From NCBI GenBank assembly GCA_947629785.1, contig CANRFB010000003.1, positions 1 through 64,000 on the forward strand: a DNA stretch of 64,000 bases, read 5' to 3'. A model generated the notes under the pieces. The model was given only the letters and a program-made list of their open reading frames with translations. It had not been told where the DNA came from and searched no databases. This document shows positions 43,062-51,032 of the stretch, in pieces. The DNA is from an uncultured Clostridia bacterium (GTDB lineage Bacteria; Bacillota; Clostridia; Oscillospirales; Ruminococcaceae). Positions within the stretch are counted from its first letter, which is position 1, and every line of letters starts with the position of its first letter. The position numbers and the translations under genes were made by a program.

Positions 43062-44513
43062 ATGGATATTACTTCTCTGAAAATACGGGATATGCGTGAA
43101 ATGCTCGATAAAAAGGAAGTTTCCGCAAAGGAACTTGCAGACGCATATCTTGAAAGAATAAACAATGTTGACGGAAAACTGGAAAGCTACATTACCGTTA
43201 CTGCGGACGAAGCCCATGCCACCGCCGAAAAGGCTCAGCAGGCTATCAATAAGGGCGAAGCTTCCGCTCTGACGGGTATCCCTCTTGCTATCAAGGACAA
43301 TATCTGCACAGACGGCGTGAAAACCACCTGCGCTTCTAAAATGTTGGAGGACTTTGTTCCGCCGTACAACGCCACCGTTATGGAAAAGCTGAATGCCGCA
43401 GACATTGTAATGCTCGGAAAAACTTCCATGGACGAGTTCGCCATGGGCGGTTCAACACAGACTTCGGCTTTCAAAAAGACAAAGAATCCATACGACCTCG
43501 GCAGGGTTCCGGGAGGAAGTTCGGGCGGTTCGGCTGCAGCGGTAAGCGCTTCTCTCTGCGCGGCGGCTCTCGGTTCGGACACTGGCGGTTCTATAAGGCA
43601 GCCCGCTTCTTTCTGCGGAGTTACCGGTCTGAAACCTACTTACGGACGTGTTTCCCGTTACGGTCTGGTTGCTTTTGCAAGTTCTCTCGATCAGATAGGT
43701 CCTATCGCAAAGGACGCTCACGACTGCGCCATAATTTTAAATGCTATCTCGGGATATGATTACCATGACGGAACAAGTGCGAAACGCGATGTTCCCGATT
43801 TTACCGAAAAGATAGGACAGAGCATTTCCGGAATGAAAATTGCAATTCCCAAGGAATTCTATGCCGAGGGCATTGATGCAGACGTTCGTGAAGCCGTTGA
43901 AAAAGCGGCTAAGTGGTACGAATCACAGGGTGCAGTCCTTGTGGATTGTTCCATGCCGTCCCTGAAATATGCGGTTGCGGCGTATTACTTAATAGCTTCC
44001 GCGGAAGCTTCTTCCAACCTTTCCAGATACGATGGCATCAAGTACGGACACCGTTCCGAAAAGGGCGATTCATACAACGACCTGATATGCAATTCAAGGA
44101 GCGAGGGCTTCGGCGACGAGGTAAAAAGACGTATTCTCCTCGGAAACTATGCGCTTTCCAGCGGTTACTATGATGCGTATTACGGCAAGGCAATGGCTCT
44201 GAAACAGCGTATCCGTGAGGAATATGAAAGCATTTTCCAGAAATGCGACATCATTCTTACGCCTACTGCGCCTACCGTTGCTTACGGTGTGAACGAAAAT
44301 ATCTCCGATCCTGCAAAGATGTATCAGGCGGACATCTGCACCGTTACAGTAAATATCGCTTCGCTGCCTGCTATTTCCACACCCTGCGGATATGATTCCA
44401 AGGGAATGCCCATAGGAATGTCAATAATAGGCAGACACTGGGACGAAGCTTCCATAATTCAGGCGGCGGACGCTTACGAAAAGCAGTTTGAACGCGTTCC
44501 TGCGAAAATATAA
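43062..44513 (+). CDS. gatA: Asp-tRNA(Asn)/Glu-tRNA(Gln) amidotransferase subunit A
   Basis: GatA is the amidase that releases ammonia from glutamine for transamidation. The 483-residue protein has the amidase signature with the Lys-cisSer-Ser triad: PLAIKDN, GGSSGGSAAAV and GSDTGGSIRQPA. ATG at 43062 follows GGAAAGG; an upstream ATG at 43050 is too close to it. Nothing in the catalytic core is missing. Confidence 0.97.
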   Translation: MDITSLKIRDMREMLDKKEVSAKELADAYLERINNVDGKLESYITVTADEAHATAEKAQQAINKGEASALTGIPLAIKDNICTDGVKTTCASKMLEDFVPPYNATVMEKLNAADIVMLGKTSMDEFAMGGSTQTSAFKKTKNPYDLGRVPGGSSGGSAAAVSASLCAAALGSDTGGSIRQPASFCGVTGLKPTYGRVSRYGLVAFASSLDQIGPIAKDAHDCAIILNAISGYDYHDGTSAKRDVPDFTEKIGQSISGMKIAIPKEFYAEGIDADVREAVEKAAKWYESQGAVLVDCSMPSLKYAVAAYYLIASAEASSNLSRYDGIKYGHRSEKGDSYNDLICNSRSEGFGDEVKRRILLGNYALSSGYYDAYYGKAMALKQRIREEYESIFQKCDIILTPTAPTVAYGVNENISDPAKMYQADICTVTVNIASLPAISTPCGYDSKGMPIGMSIIGRHWDEASIIQAADAYEKQFERVPAKI

Positions 44514-44531
44514 GGAAAGGGGAGTCTGAAT

Positions 44532-45977
44532 ATGTCTGCATATATACCTGTTATCGGTCTTGAAATACACGCTGAACTTCTTACAAAATCAAAGGTTTTC
44601 TGCACCTGTTCGGCAGAATTCGGCGGCGACAAGAACACCCGCTGCTGCCCTGTTTGTTCGGGTATGCCGGGAACTCTCCCTATTATCAATCAGACCGCTG
44701 TAGAATACGCAGTAAAAGCCGGTTTTGCTCTCGGCTGCGGAATCAACAAGTTTTCTGTTTTTGACAGAAAGAACTACTTCTACCCCGATCTTCCGAAAGC
44801 ATACCAGATCTCACAGCTTAATCTTCCGCTCTGCATAAACGGACTTGTTCCCATTGAGTATGAGGAAAACGGCGAGAAGAAAACCAAGAATATCCGCATA
44901 AACCGTATCCACCTTGAAGAGGACGCGGGAAAACTTATCCACGACGACCTTAACGGCGTTTCCCTTGCGGACTACAACCGCTGCGGAATTCCTCTTATTG
45001 AAATAGTTACAGAGCCTGACATCGGTTCTGCCGAAGAAGCAAAAGCGTTCGTTGAGAAAATTTCCCTGCTGCTCCAGTATGCGGGAGTATGCGACTGTAA
45101 GATGGAACAGGGTTCGCTTCGCTGCGACGTAAATATTTCCATAATGAAGCCTACCGATACCGAGTTCGGTACAAGAGCCGAGATCAAGAACCTTAACTCC
45201 ATCAAGGCTATCGGCAGAGCGATAGATTTTGAGATCTACCGTCAGGGCAAGCTTCTTGACATGGGTAAGAGAGTCGTTCAGGAAACAAGACGTTTTGACG
45301 ACAACAGGGGAGAGACAAAGTCCATGCGTTCCAAAGAGGACGCTCACGACTACCGCTATTTCCCCGAGCCTGACATTTTGCAGGTGAATTTCACCGACGA
45401 GGATCTGGACGCTATCCGCGCGAAGCTTCCCGAAATGCCTTATGAACGCCTTGAAAGATACCTGAAAAACGGTCTCAGCGAAACGGACGCAAAGATCATA
45501 GTCAATCAGAAGATACTTTCTGACTTCTTCGATGCGGCTGTAAAGGCGTATAACAATCCCAAGTCGGTGTGCAATTTCCTTATAGGCGAAATGATGCGCC
45601 GCATAAATCTTGGCGAAGTTTCCCTTGAAAACCTGCCGTTCACCGCAGAACAGTTTGCAAAACTTGTTGAAATGGCGGACACCGACAAGGTCTCCAAGAA
45701 TGACGCGAAAAGCGTTTTCCGCACAATGTGCGAAAAGGGCGGCGATCCCGAAGAGATCGCAAAAGCCGAGGGACTGCTTATTTCCAACGATACGGGAAAA
45801 GTTGCGGAAGTTATTGAAAAAGTCCTTGCGGCAAATGAAAAGGCTGTTGCCCAGTATACGGGCGGCGACCAGAAAGTATTCGGATTCCTTATGGGACAGT
45901 GTACGAAGGAACTCAAAGGCGTATGCACTCCCAAGGTAATAAAAGAAGAGCTTGAAAAGAAGCTGAAATCATTATAA
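44532..45977 (+). CDS. gatB: Asp-tRNA(Asn)/Glu-tRNA(Gln) amidotransferase subunit B
   Basis: GatB binds the mischarged tRNA and activates its side-chain carboxylate with ATP. The 481-residue protein has the N-terminal GLEIHAELLTKSK, the zinc-type cysteines (CTC and CCPVC), the HLEEDAGKL catalytic block, and the YqeY-like C-terminal tail domain. ATG at 44532 follows GGAAAGGGGAG. Standard gene order gatC-A-B. Confidence 0.98.
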   Translation: MSAYIPVIGLEIHAELLTKSKVFCTCSAEFGGDKNTRCCPVCSGMPGTLPIINQTAVEYAVKAGFALGCGINKFSVFDRKNYFYPDLPKAYQISQLNLPLCINGLVPIEYEENGEKKTKNIRINRIHLEEDAGKLIHDDLNGVSLADYNRCGIPLIEIVTEPDIGSAEEAKAFVEKISLLLQYAGVCDCKMEQGSLRCDVNISIMKPTDTEFGTRAEIKNLNSIKAIGRAIDFEIYRQGKLLDMGKRVVQETRRFDDNRGETKSMRSKEDAHDYRYFPEPDILQVNFTDEDLDAIRAKLPEMPYERLERYLKNGLSETDAKIIVNQKILSDFFDAAVKAYNNPKSVCNFLIGEMMRRINLGEVSLENLPFTAEQFAKLVEMADTDKVSKNDAKSVFRTMCEKGGDPEEIAKAEGLLISNDTGKVAEVIEKVLAANEKAVAQYTGGDQKVFGFLMGQCTKELKGVCTPKVIKEELEKKLKSL

Positions 45978-45994
45978 TTATGGAGGTTTAAACT

Positions 45995-46213
45995 ATGGAT
46001 ACCAAAGAAGTTATCAGATACTCAAGGATCGGTCTTACGGCGGCAAGTATTGCATTTTCGATCATAAGCCTTTTCAGTGAAAAGAGAAAAGTAGGAAGCC
46101 TTATAATGGCACTGTTCTGTGTGTCGGTCTCAAATCTCCTCAGCGATCTTTCCTGCTGTGAAGATGATTGCTGCTGCGATGATGATGAATGCTGCTGCGG
46201 CGATGAGGAATAA
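45995..46213 (+). CDS. small membrane protein with a Cys/Asp-rich tail
   Basis: The 72-residue protein has one hydrophobic segment (about 13-25, then a second about 35-48) followed by a tail in which eight cysteines in groups of two, three and three alternate with runs of Asp/Glu. I know no named family. The tail looks able to bind metal. GGAGG precedes the ATG by six bases, and the gene fits between gatB (17 bases) and aspS (39 bases), so translation is likely. Confidence 0.72.
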   Translation: MDTKEVIRYSRIGLTAASIAFSIISLFSEKRKVGSLIMALFCVSVSNLLSDLSCCEDDCCCDDDECCCGDEE

Positions 46214-46252
46214 GGCGGCAATTCAATTTTTAACGAAAGGTTGTTATTCAGA

Positions 46253-47569
46253 ATGATAAAAGTTGGCGGAACAGATCTGCTTGAAGAATTTGATCTTGAA
46301 GAAGCGCTTGCAAAAGTCGGGGAAACCATCACTCTTTACGCTTGTGTACACAGTGTAAAGCAGATGAGCGGATTTGCTTTCATTTCGCTTCGTACCGCGC
46401 GTTATGTGGTGCAGTCGGTCTACAGCGCAGACGAATGCAAAGACTCCATTGACGATATCCGCGAGGGCTGCTATGTAAAGGTAACGGCTGTTGTGAAGAA
46501 GGAAGAAAGAGCAAGAAACGGCATTGAACTTACTCTTAAAACCATTGAACTTATGTCCAAGCCGTCGGCGGACTACCCGCTGCACGTTTCAAAAAGACGT
46601 CTCGGCTGTTCATTGGAAATAAATCTTGACAACAGAAGCGTTGCACTCCGCAATCCTTATGAAAGGGCTGTTTTCAAGTTTCAGGAGGGAGTTGTGGAGG
46701 GATTCCGCAGGTTTATGCTGGATAATCGCTTTACCGAGATCCACACTCCGAAAATAGTTGCGCAGGGCGCAGAGGGCGGCGCCAACATTTTCCATCTGGA
46801 CTATTTCCAGAAAGACGCGTTCCTGAACCAGTCGCCTCAGTTCTACAAACAAACGGCAGTAGCGTTCTTTGACAGGGTTTTTGAGATCGCGCCTGTTTAC
46901 CGTGCGGAACGCCATGCAACTTCCCGCCATCTTAACGAATACATCGGTCTTGACTTTGAAATGGGATTCATCAAGGATATGTATGATGTCATGAATATGG
47001 AAACGGCTATGCTTCGGTTCCTGATGAAGTACCTTAAAGAAAATTATCAGCATGAGATAAACATTCTGGGCGCGGATATTCCCGAAGTAGGGGAGATCCC
47101 CGCGGTGAAATTCGAGGACGCCGTTGCGATAATCAAAGGTTCAAAGGCGAAAAATAAGTTTGACCTTGAACCCGAGGACGAAGTTTTCCTCTGCAATTAT
47201 GCAAAGGAAAATTACGGCACGGAGTTTATTTTCGTGACCAATTTCCCGTCGTCAAAGCCGCCGTTCTATGCCATGAACGACAAGGACGACCCAAGAACTG
47301 CCTGCAAGTTCGACCTGTTATTCAGGGGACTTGAAATTACCACAGGCGGACAGCGTATTCACAACTATGAGGAACAGATCGAGAAAATGAAATCGCAGGG
47401 ACTTGATCCCGAAGATTTCAAATCATATCTGGAAGTTCACAAGTACGGTCTGCCGCCTCACGGAGGACTCGGCATAGGACTTGAACGTCTGGTAATGAAA
47501 CTTCTGGGACAGCAGAATGTCCGTCAGGCTTCTATGTTCCCAAGAGATCTGAACAGGCTTATTCCGTAA
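46253..47569 (+). CDS. aspS: aspartyl-tRNA synthetase, archaeal (probably non-discriminating) type
   Basis: The 438-residue class IIb synthetase has an N-terminal OB-fold anticodon domain (about 20-105). Its catalytic domain has motif 2 at FEIAPVYRAERHATSRHLNEYIGLDFEM and motif 3 at GGLGIGLERLVMKLLG; both are written here only as their core. It lacks the GAD insertion of bacterial AspRS and matches the archaeal form (TIGR00458). Placement directly after gatCAB suggests it also charges tRNA-Asn with Asp for amidation. ATG at 46253 is preferred over TTG at 46241. Confidence 0.9.
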   Translation: MIKVGGTDLLEEFDLEEALAKVGETITLYACVHSVKQMSGFAFISLRTARYVVQSVYSADECKDSIDDIREGCYVKVTAVVKKEERARNGIELTLKTIELMSKPSADYPLHVSKRRLGCSLEINLDNRSVALRNPYERAVFKFQEGVVEGFRRFMLDNRFTEIHTPKIVAQGAEGGANIFHLDYFQKDAFLNQSPQFYKQTAVAFFDRVFEIAPVYRAERHATSRHLNEYIGLDFEMGFIKDMYDVMNMETAMLRFLMKYLKENYQHEINILGADIPEVGEIPAVKFEDAVAIIKGSKAKNKFDLEPEDEVFLCNYAKENYGTEFIFVTNFPSSKPPFYAMNDKDDPRTACKFDLLFRGLEITTGGQRIHNYEEQIEKMKSQGLDPEDFKSYLEVHKYGLPPHGGLGIGLERLVMKLLGQQNVRQASMFPRDLNRLIP

Positions 47570-47576
47570 AACATAA

Positions 47577-47605
47577 ACAGACCCGCGGTTTGCGGGTCTG
47601 TTTTC
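47577..47605 (+). terminator. terminator after aspS
   Basis: ACAGACCCGC and GCGGGTCTGT form a 10-bp stem around a GGTTT-like loop, followed by TTTTCGTTT. A near-identical copy follows the toxin gene. Confidence 0.88.
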
Positions 47606-47630
47606 GTTTGCTGAAAAATGTGTATATACA

Positions 47631-47660
47631 TTGACAAACAAAGCCATACTATGCTATAAT
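47631..47660 (+). promoter_or_regulatory. toxin-antitoxin promoter
   Basis: TTGACA (47631-47636) and TATAAT (47655-47660) have an 18-base spacer and an extended TGC. Confidence 0.78.
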
Positions 47661-47697
47661 ATTAACAGAAAAAACGCTTTTTTAAGGAGATGATCAT

Positions 47698-47925
47698 ATG
47701 CAGGTTACTTCTACGGAATTTGAAGTGAATTTAAAGAAATATCTTGACCTTGTAAAAACAGAAGATATTATGATAACCGTCAATGGAAAGATCATTGCAA
47801 AATTATGCAATCCCAATGACCCCATATCAATAATATCGGGCGCACTCAAAGGCAAAGTTCCTGCCGATACAGACCGTCATTCTTTGCGTGAAGAAAGGCT
47901 AAAAAAATATGCGGTTGATGATTGA
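47698..47925 (+). CDS. Phd/YefM-type antitoxin
   Basis: The 75-residue protein has the Phd-like start (MQVTSTEFEVNLKKYLDLV) with the expected helix-strand pattern and ITVNGKIIAKL, then a Lys/Asp-rich tail that in this family covers the toxin. Phd-type antitoxins repress their own promoter and neutralise the partner. Its stop lies 17 bases inside the PIN toxin gene, a typical toxin-antitoxin overlap. ATG at 47698 follows AAGGAG. Confidence 0.87.
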   Translation: MQVTSTEFEVNLKKYLDLVKTEDIMITVNGKIIAKLCNPNDPISIISGALKGKVPADTDRHSLREERLKKYAVDD

Positions 47926-48322
47926 TACGAATATTATATTAGATGTTCTTATTGGCAGAGAAGAATTTTATGACGACTCCGGAGCTGTACTGACACTTTG
48001 CAGGAACAAGGATATTCAAGGATTTACGACAACTTCTTCTATTACAGATATTTTCTACATAACCCGCAGAGCTGTTTCGGATATAGATGAAACATATAGT
48101 CTTGTTACAGCTATTCTTGATATTGTTGATATTCTTGTAATTACAAATGATAATGTAAAAACAGCGTTAGAATTACACGCAAAAGATTTTGAAGATTGCC
48201 TTATGGCAGTTTGTGCAAAAAATAACCGCTGCGACGGTATCGTCACAAGAAACAAAAAAGATTTTGTAAATTTTGGTATTAAATTATATTCTCCGGAAGA
48301 ATTGTTAAAGCTGTTTCAATAG
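47909..48322 (+). CDS. PIN-domain toxin (VapC family)
   Basis: The 137-residue protein is a single PIN ribonuclease domain. MIDTNIILDVLI carries the first catalytic Asp, the central acidic residue lies near DIFYITRR, and DFEDCLMAVCAKNN plus TRNKKDF carry the later Asp positions. VapC toxins cleave tRNA or rRNA when freed from the antitoxin. ATG at 47909 follows AAAGG by nine bases. The module is flanked by two almost identical terminators. Confidence 0.88.
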   Translation: MRLMIDTNIILDVLIGREEFYDDSGAVLTLCRNKDIQGFTTTSSITDIFYITRRAVSDIDETYSLVTAILDIVDILVITNDNVKTALELHAKDFEDCLMAVCAKNNRCDGIVTRNKKDFVNFGIKLYSPEELLKLFQ

Positions 48323-48342
48323 CCTACATATCTGTTATTTCG

Positions 48343-48373
48343 ACAGGTCCGCGGTTTGCGGGTCTGTTTTTTT
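48343..48373. terminator. terminator after the toxin-antitoxin module
   Basis: ACAGGTCCGC and GCGGGTCTGT pair through two G-U wobbles, then a seven-T run. It is 25 of 27 identical to the terminator at 47577. It may also serve the convergent Sel1 gene. Confidence 0.85.
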
Positions 48374-49550
48374 AGGTATTGTTTTCCTTTAAAATTTCTA
48401 TTGCTTTGGGGAAGCCTTGTTCAGCTGCTTTTGTAAGCCAATAATGAGATTTTTCTTTATTTTGGGAAATACCGTCGCCGTTTTCATACATGACCGACAA
48501 GCTGAATTGGTCATCTGCATCGCCTTGTTCAGCTGCTTTCCTGTACCAATAAACAGCTTCTTCACTGTCATTTTCCACACCTTGACCGAGATAATAAAGA
48601 GAACCTAAATTGTATTGTGCTGCGGGGTAACCAAGTTCAGCTGCTTTTTTATACCAATAAGCTGATTTTTTGTAATCAAGAACCGTGCCTTCGCCTTTAT
48701 AAAACGCTTCTCCTAAACAATATTGTGCTTTTATATGATTCTGTTCGGCGGCTTTAGTGAACCAGAAAACTGCTTCGGAACTGTTTTGAGAAACGCATTT
48801 TCCGGTCATGAACATATTACCCAACCTGTATTGGGCTTCGGCGTGACCTTGTTTGGCTGCTTTCTGAAACCATTTGACAGATTTTGCAAGATCACGGCAT
48901 ATGCCTTTATCACCATCAAAATAAATCTCTCCGAGCCGTATCTGTGCTTTGATCTCTCCATTTTCGGCAAGTATTTTATACCAATGGATCGCTTCCTCGC
49001 AATCCTTTTCTATGAAGGTACCATTGTAATATAATTCCGCAAGCTGAAACTGTGCGTCTGAATTTCCCTGAACAGCGGCTTTTCTGTACCATGAGATCGC
49101 TTGATAACAGTTCTGCTCAACTCCCGAACCGTACAGATACATATTTCCGACCATGAACTGTGCTTCGGCAAGATGTTGTTCGGCGGCTTTAAAAAAATAT
49201 TCCGCAGCTTTATTGTTATCATTTTCTAAATATTTGCCCTCGTTATATAATTTGCCAAGAAATAACTGTGCGGAAGGATTCCCTTGTTCAGCTGAATTTT
49301 GGATAAGTGACAATGCTTTTGGAATATCCTGTGCGATATTCTCGCCGTAAAGATAAATTAACGCCAATTCAAAAAGGGCAGAATCGTTACCTTGTTTTGC
49401 AGATTTTGTGTACCAGAAAATGGACTTTTCGTGGTTTCTTTTGACGTATTCTCCCGTTCTGTACATTTTTCCGAGATTGTATTGTGCATCAGCATCGCCG
49501 TTTTCGGCAAGGAGAAAGGTATCGTAAAAATTTATTGACAAAGCGATCAC
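48372..49550 (-). CDS. Sel1-like repeat protein
   Basis: The 392-residue protein consists of ten full 36-residue Sel1 (SLR) units plus a partial eleventh, each of the form AQYxLGxxYxxGxGV...A..WYxKAAEQG. These fold as an alpha solenoid that binds other proteins. There is no signal peptide, membrane helix or enzyme domain, so it is probably a cytoplasmic scaffold; its partners are unknown. The start is uncertain: GTG at 49550 has AAAGGA only two bases away, and TTG three codons later is an alternative. It has its own promoter, divergent from an XRE regulator gene. Confidence 0.88.
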   Translation of the reverse strand: MIALSINFYDTFLLAENGDADAQYNLGKMYRTGEYVKRNHEKSIFWYTKSAKQGNDSALFELALIYLYGENIAQDIPKALSLIQNSAEQGNPSAQLFLGKLYNEGKYLENDNNKAAEYFFKAAEQHLAEAQFMVGNMYLYGSGVEQNCYQAISWYRKAAVQGNSDAQFQLAELYYNGTFIEKDCEEAIHWYKILAENGEIKAQIRLGEIYFDGDKGICRDLAKSVKWFQKAAKQGHAEAQYRLGNMFMTGKCVSQNSSEAVFWFTKAAEQNHIKAQYCLGEAFYKGEGTVLDYKKSAYWYKKAAELGYPAAQYNLGSLYYLGQGVENDSEEAVYWYRKAAEQGDADDQFSLSVMYENGDGISQNKEKSHYWLTKAAEQGFPKAIEILKENNT

Positions 49551-49571
49551 ATTCCTTTATCTGTTTATATT

Positions 49572-49600
49572 ATTATACTCTAAAAGTTTATGTTTGTCAA
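49572..49600 (-). promoter_or_regulatory. promoter of the Sel1-repeat gene
   Basis: A perfect TTGACA (49595-49600) and TATAAT (49572-49577) on the minus strand have a 17-base spacer. Confidence 0.8.
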
Positions 49601-49663
49601 CAGCTTTCAGCCTATTAACATAAATTTAATAATATAGTATCATAATATAGTGAGGTGAAAGCG

Positions 49664-50011
49664 ATGATAGAGTCGATGTGCAGCGCCATGGGAAAACGTG
49701 TCAGGAAGTGTCGTGAAATGTTGGGTTATACCAGAGAACAGTTTGCAGAGAAATTGGATATTTCAGTAACCTTTGCCGCTGACATTGAGCTTGGCAAAAA
49801 AGGAATGTCATTAGATACACTTATAAAAATTTGTGAGCTTTTTTCCGTTTCGGCAGATTATATTATATGGGGCAGGGGAGAACGTTCGGAGAATGTTGTT
49901 TCAAATCTTCTGTCTGAATTGGATAAAATCGAGGTCGGATATGCGGAAGATATTATCAGAACTTATGTAAAAGCAGTTTCTGATATAAAATTCAGAAAAA
50001 TTATAAATTAA
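49664..50011 (+). CDS. XRE-family helix-turn-helix regulator
   Basis: The 115-residue protein has an N-terminal Cro/C1-type HTH (RVRKCREMLGYTREQFAEKLDIS, with recognition helix VTFAADIELGKKG) and a short helical C-terminal part. ATG at 49664 follows GAGGTGAAAGC; the frame opens at a GTG inside that site. It lies divergent from the Sel1 gene with about 110 bases between starts and may control it; that is inference. Confidence 0.87.
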   Translation: MIESMCSAMGKRVRKCREMLGYTREQFAEKLDISVTFAADIELGKKGMSLDTLIKICELFSVSADYIIWGRGERSENVVSNLLSELDKIEVGYAEDIIRTYVKAVSDIKFRKIIN

Positions 50012-50016
50012 ATGTA

Positions 50017-50045
50017 TTGCTTTTAAACAAGAAGTATGGTAAAAT
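50017..50045 (+). promoter_or_regulatory. promoter of the MBL-fold gene
   Basis: TTGCTT (50017-50022) and TAAAAT (50040-50045) have a 17-base spacer and TGG before the -10. Confidence 0.6.
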
Positions 50046-50077
50046 AGTGGTAAAATAATTTGTATAGAGGTAATGTT

Positions 50078-50764
50078 ATGGAAATTATACAACTCAATGA
50101 GCATACATGGTCATTTGAAGAAGGAACAGTCCGCTTTTTCCTGTTGGAGGGAATGGAGCGCGCTCTGCTTATCGACAGCGGAATGATGACAAAAAACGCC
50201 AAAGACCTTGCGGAAAAGATCACAAAACTGCCTGTTTCCCTGCTTAACACCCACGCAGATATTGACCATATCGGAAGCAATTCCCAGTTTGAGGAATTTT
50301 ATATGAATCCGTCAGAATGTCCCAATTATTTCCACCACGGCGGAAGCGGACGGGTCATTCCCGTATGGGACGGCGACACCATCGACCTCGGCGGCAGACC
50401 GCTTAAAATAATCGCCATGCCGGGACACACTCCGGGAAGTATTGCAGTGTTTGACATTGACTCATGGATGATATTCAGCGGCGACCCGATACAGGACGGC
50501 AGAATTTTTATGTTCGGCGATCAGCGGGAAATGCACGCTTACATAATGAGTCTTGAAAGATTGTGGGATATGTCGGACGAATTTGAAAAAATATACCCCT
50601 CCCACGGTTCGCTTGATATTTCCAAGGAAATTATTCCCAAGCTTATTGATGCGGCAAAGGATATTCTTGCGGGAAAAGCCGAGGGCAAGCCTGAAAAGGT
50701 TTTCGGCAACAGGGAAGTTGTTCTCTATGATTTCGGCTTTGCGGGATTTCTATGCGATAAGTGA
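50078..50764 (+). CDS. metallo-beta-lactamase-fold hydrolase
   Basis: The 228-residue protein has the MBL metal motif THADIDHIG (HxDxDH-like, here with the usual first His shifted to the T-H position), then MPGHTPGSIAVF, FSGDPI and PSHGSLD. These supply the remaining His/Asp ligands. This is the general glyoxalase II/YflN-like type; its substrate is unknown. ATG at 50078 follows GAGGTAATG. No other gene is in its transcript. Confidence 0.87.
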   Translation: MEIIQLNEHTWSFEEGTVRFFLLEGMERALLIDSGMMTKNAKDLAEKITKLPVSLLNTHADIDHIGSNSQFEEFYMNPSECPNYFHHGGSGRVIPVWDGDTIDLGGRPLKIIAMPGHTPGSIAVFDIDSWMIFSGDPIQDGRIFMFGDQREMHAYIMSLERLWDMSDEFEKIYPSHGSLDISKEIIPKLIDAAKDILAGKAEGKPEKVFGNREVVLYDFGFAGFLCDK

Positions 50765-50856
50765 GAAATACGGAAAAATATCTGTATGAAATATAAAGAA
50801 AAATTTATTGCACATTTGCTATAAAACAAGCCTTAAAATCGGTGAAAAATAGTGCG

Positions 50857-50887
50857 TTTTGCAGGAAAATAAAAAAATCCTGCAAAA
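50857..50887 (+). terminator. hairpin after the MBL-fold gene
   Basis: TTTTGCAGGA and TCCTGCAAAA form a perfect 10-bp stem with an A-rich 11-base loop, about 95 bases after the stop and just before the glnN promoter. The U run is weak, so it is a plausible but not strong terminator. Confidence 0.5.
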
Positions 50888-50901
50888 TTTCAAAAAAGGT
50901 A

Positions 50902-50930
50902 TTGACAAACGGGAAAAAGTAGTGTATTAT
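50902..50930 (+). promoter_or_regulatory. glnN promoter
   Basis: A perfect TTGACA (50902-50907) and TATTAT (50925-50930) have a 17-base spacer. Confidence 0.78.
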
Positions 50931-50960
50931 AGATACATAGTTAAAAGTTTGAAAGCAAAG

Positions 50961-51003
50961 GCGCTTTGACGGACGGGTAAACTGTCTGTCAAGGCGCTTT
51001 TTT
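50961..51003 (+). terminator. intrinsic terminator inside the glnN leader
   Basis: Arms 50961-50974 (GCGCTTTGACGGAC) and 50984-50997 form a 14-bp stem with two G-U pairs and a nine-base loop, followed directly by six T. It starts about 25 bases after the expected transcription start and ends 30 bases before the glnN ATG, so it can act as an attenuator. Confidence 0.85.
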
Positions 51004-51032
51004 CATTCAAAATTCTAAGGGAGGAATTTATT

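Noticed and set aside
47698-48322. Larger defence island around the toxin-antitoxin module
   Set aside because: The neighbours are aspS and a Sel1-repeat gene. No restriction, nuclease-helicase or phage genes are found, so only a stand-alone module is supported.
48372-49550. Possible CRISPR-like array because of regularly spaced similar DNA segments
   Set aside because: The period is 108 bases, the repeats are diverged and continuous, and they encode 36-residue Sel1 units in one open frame.
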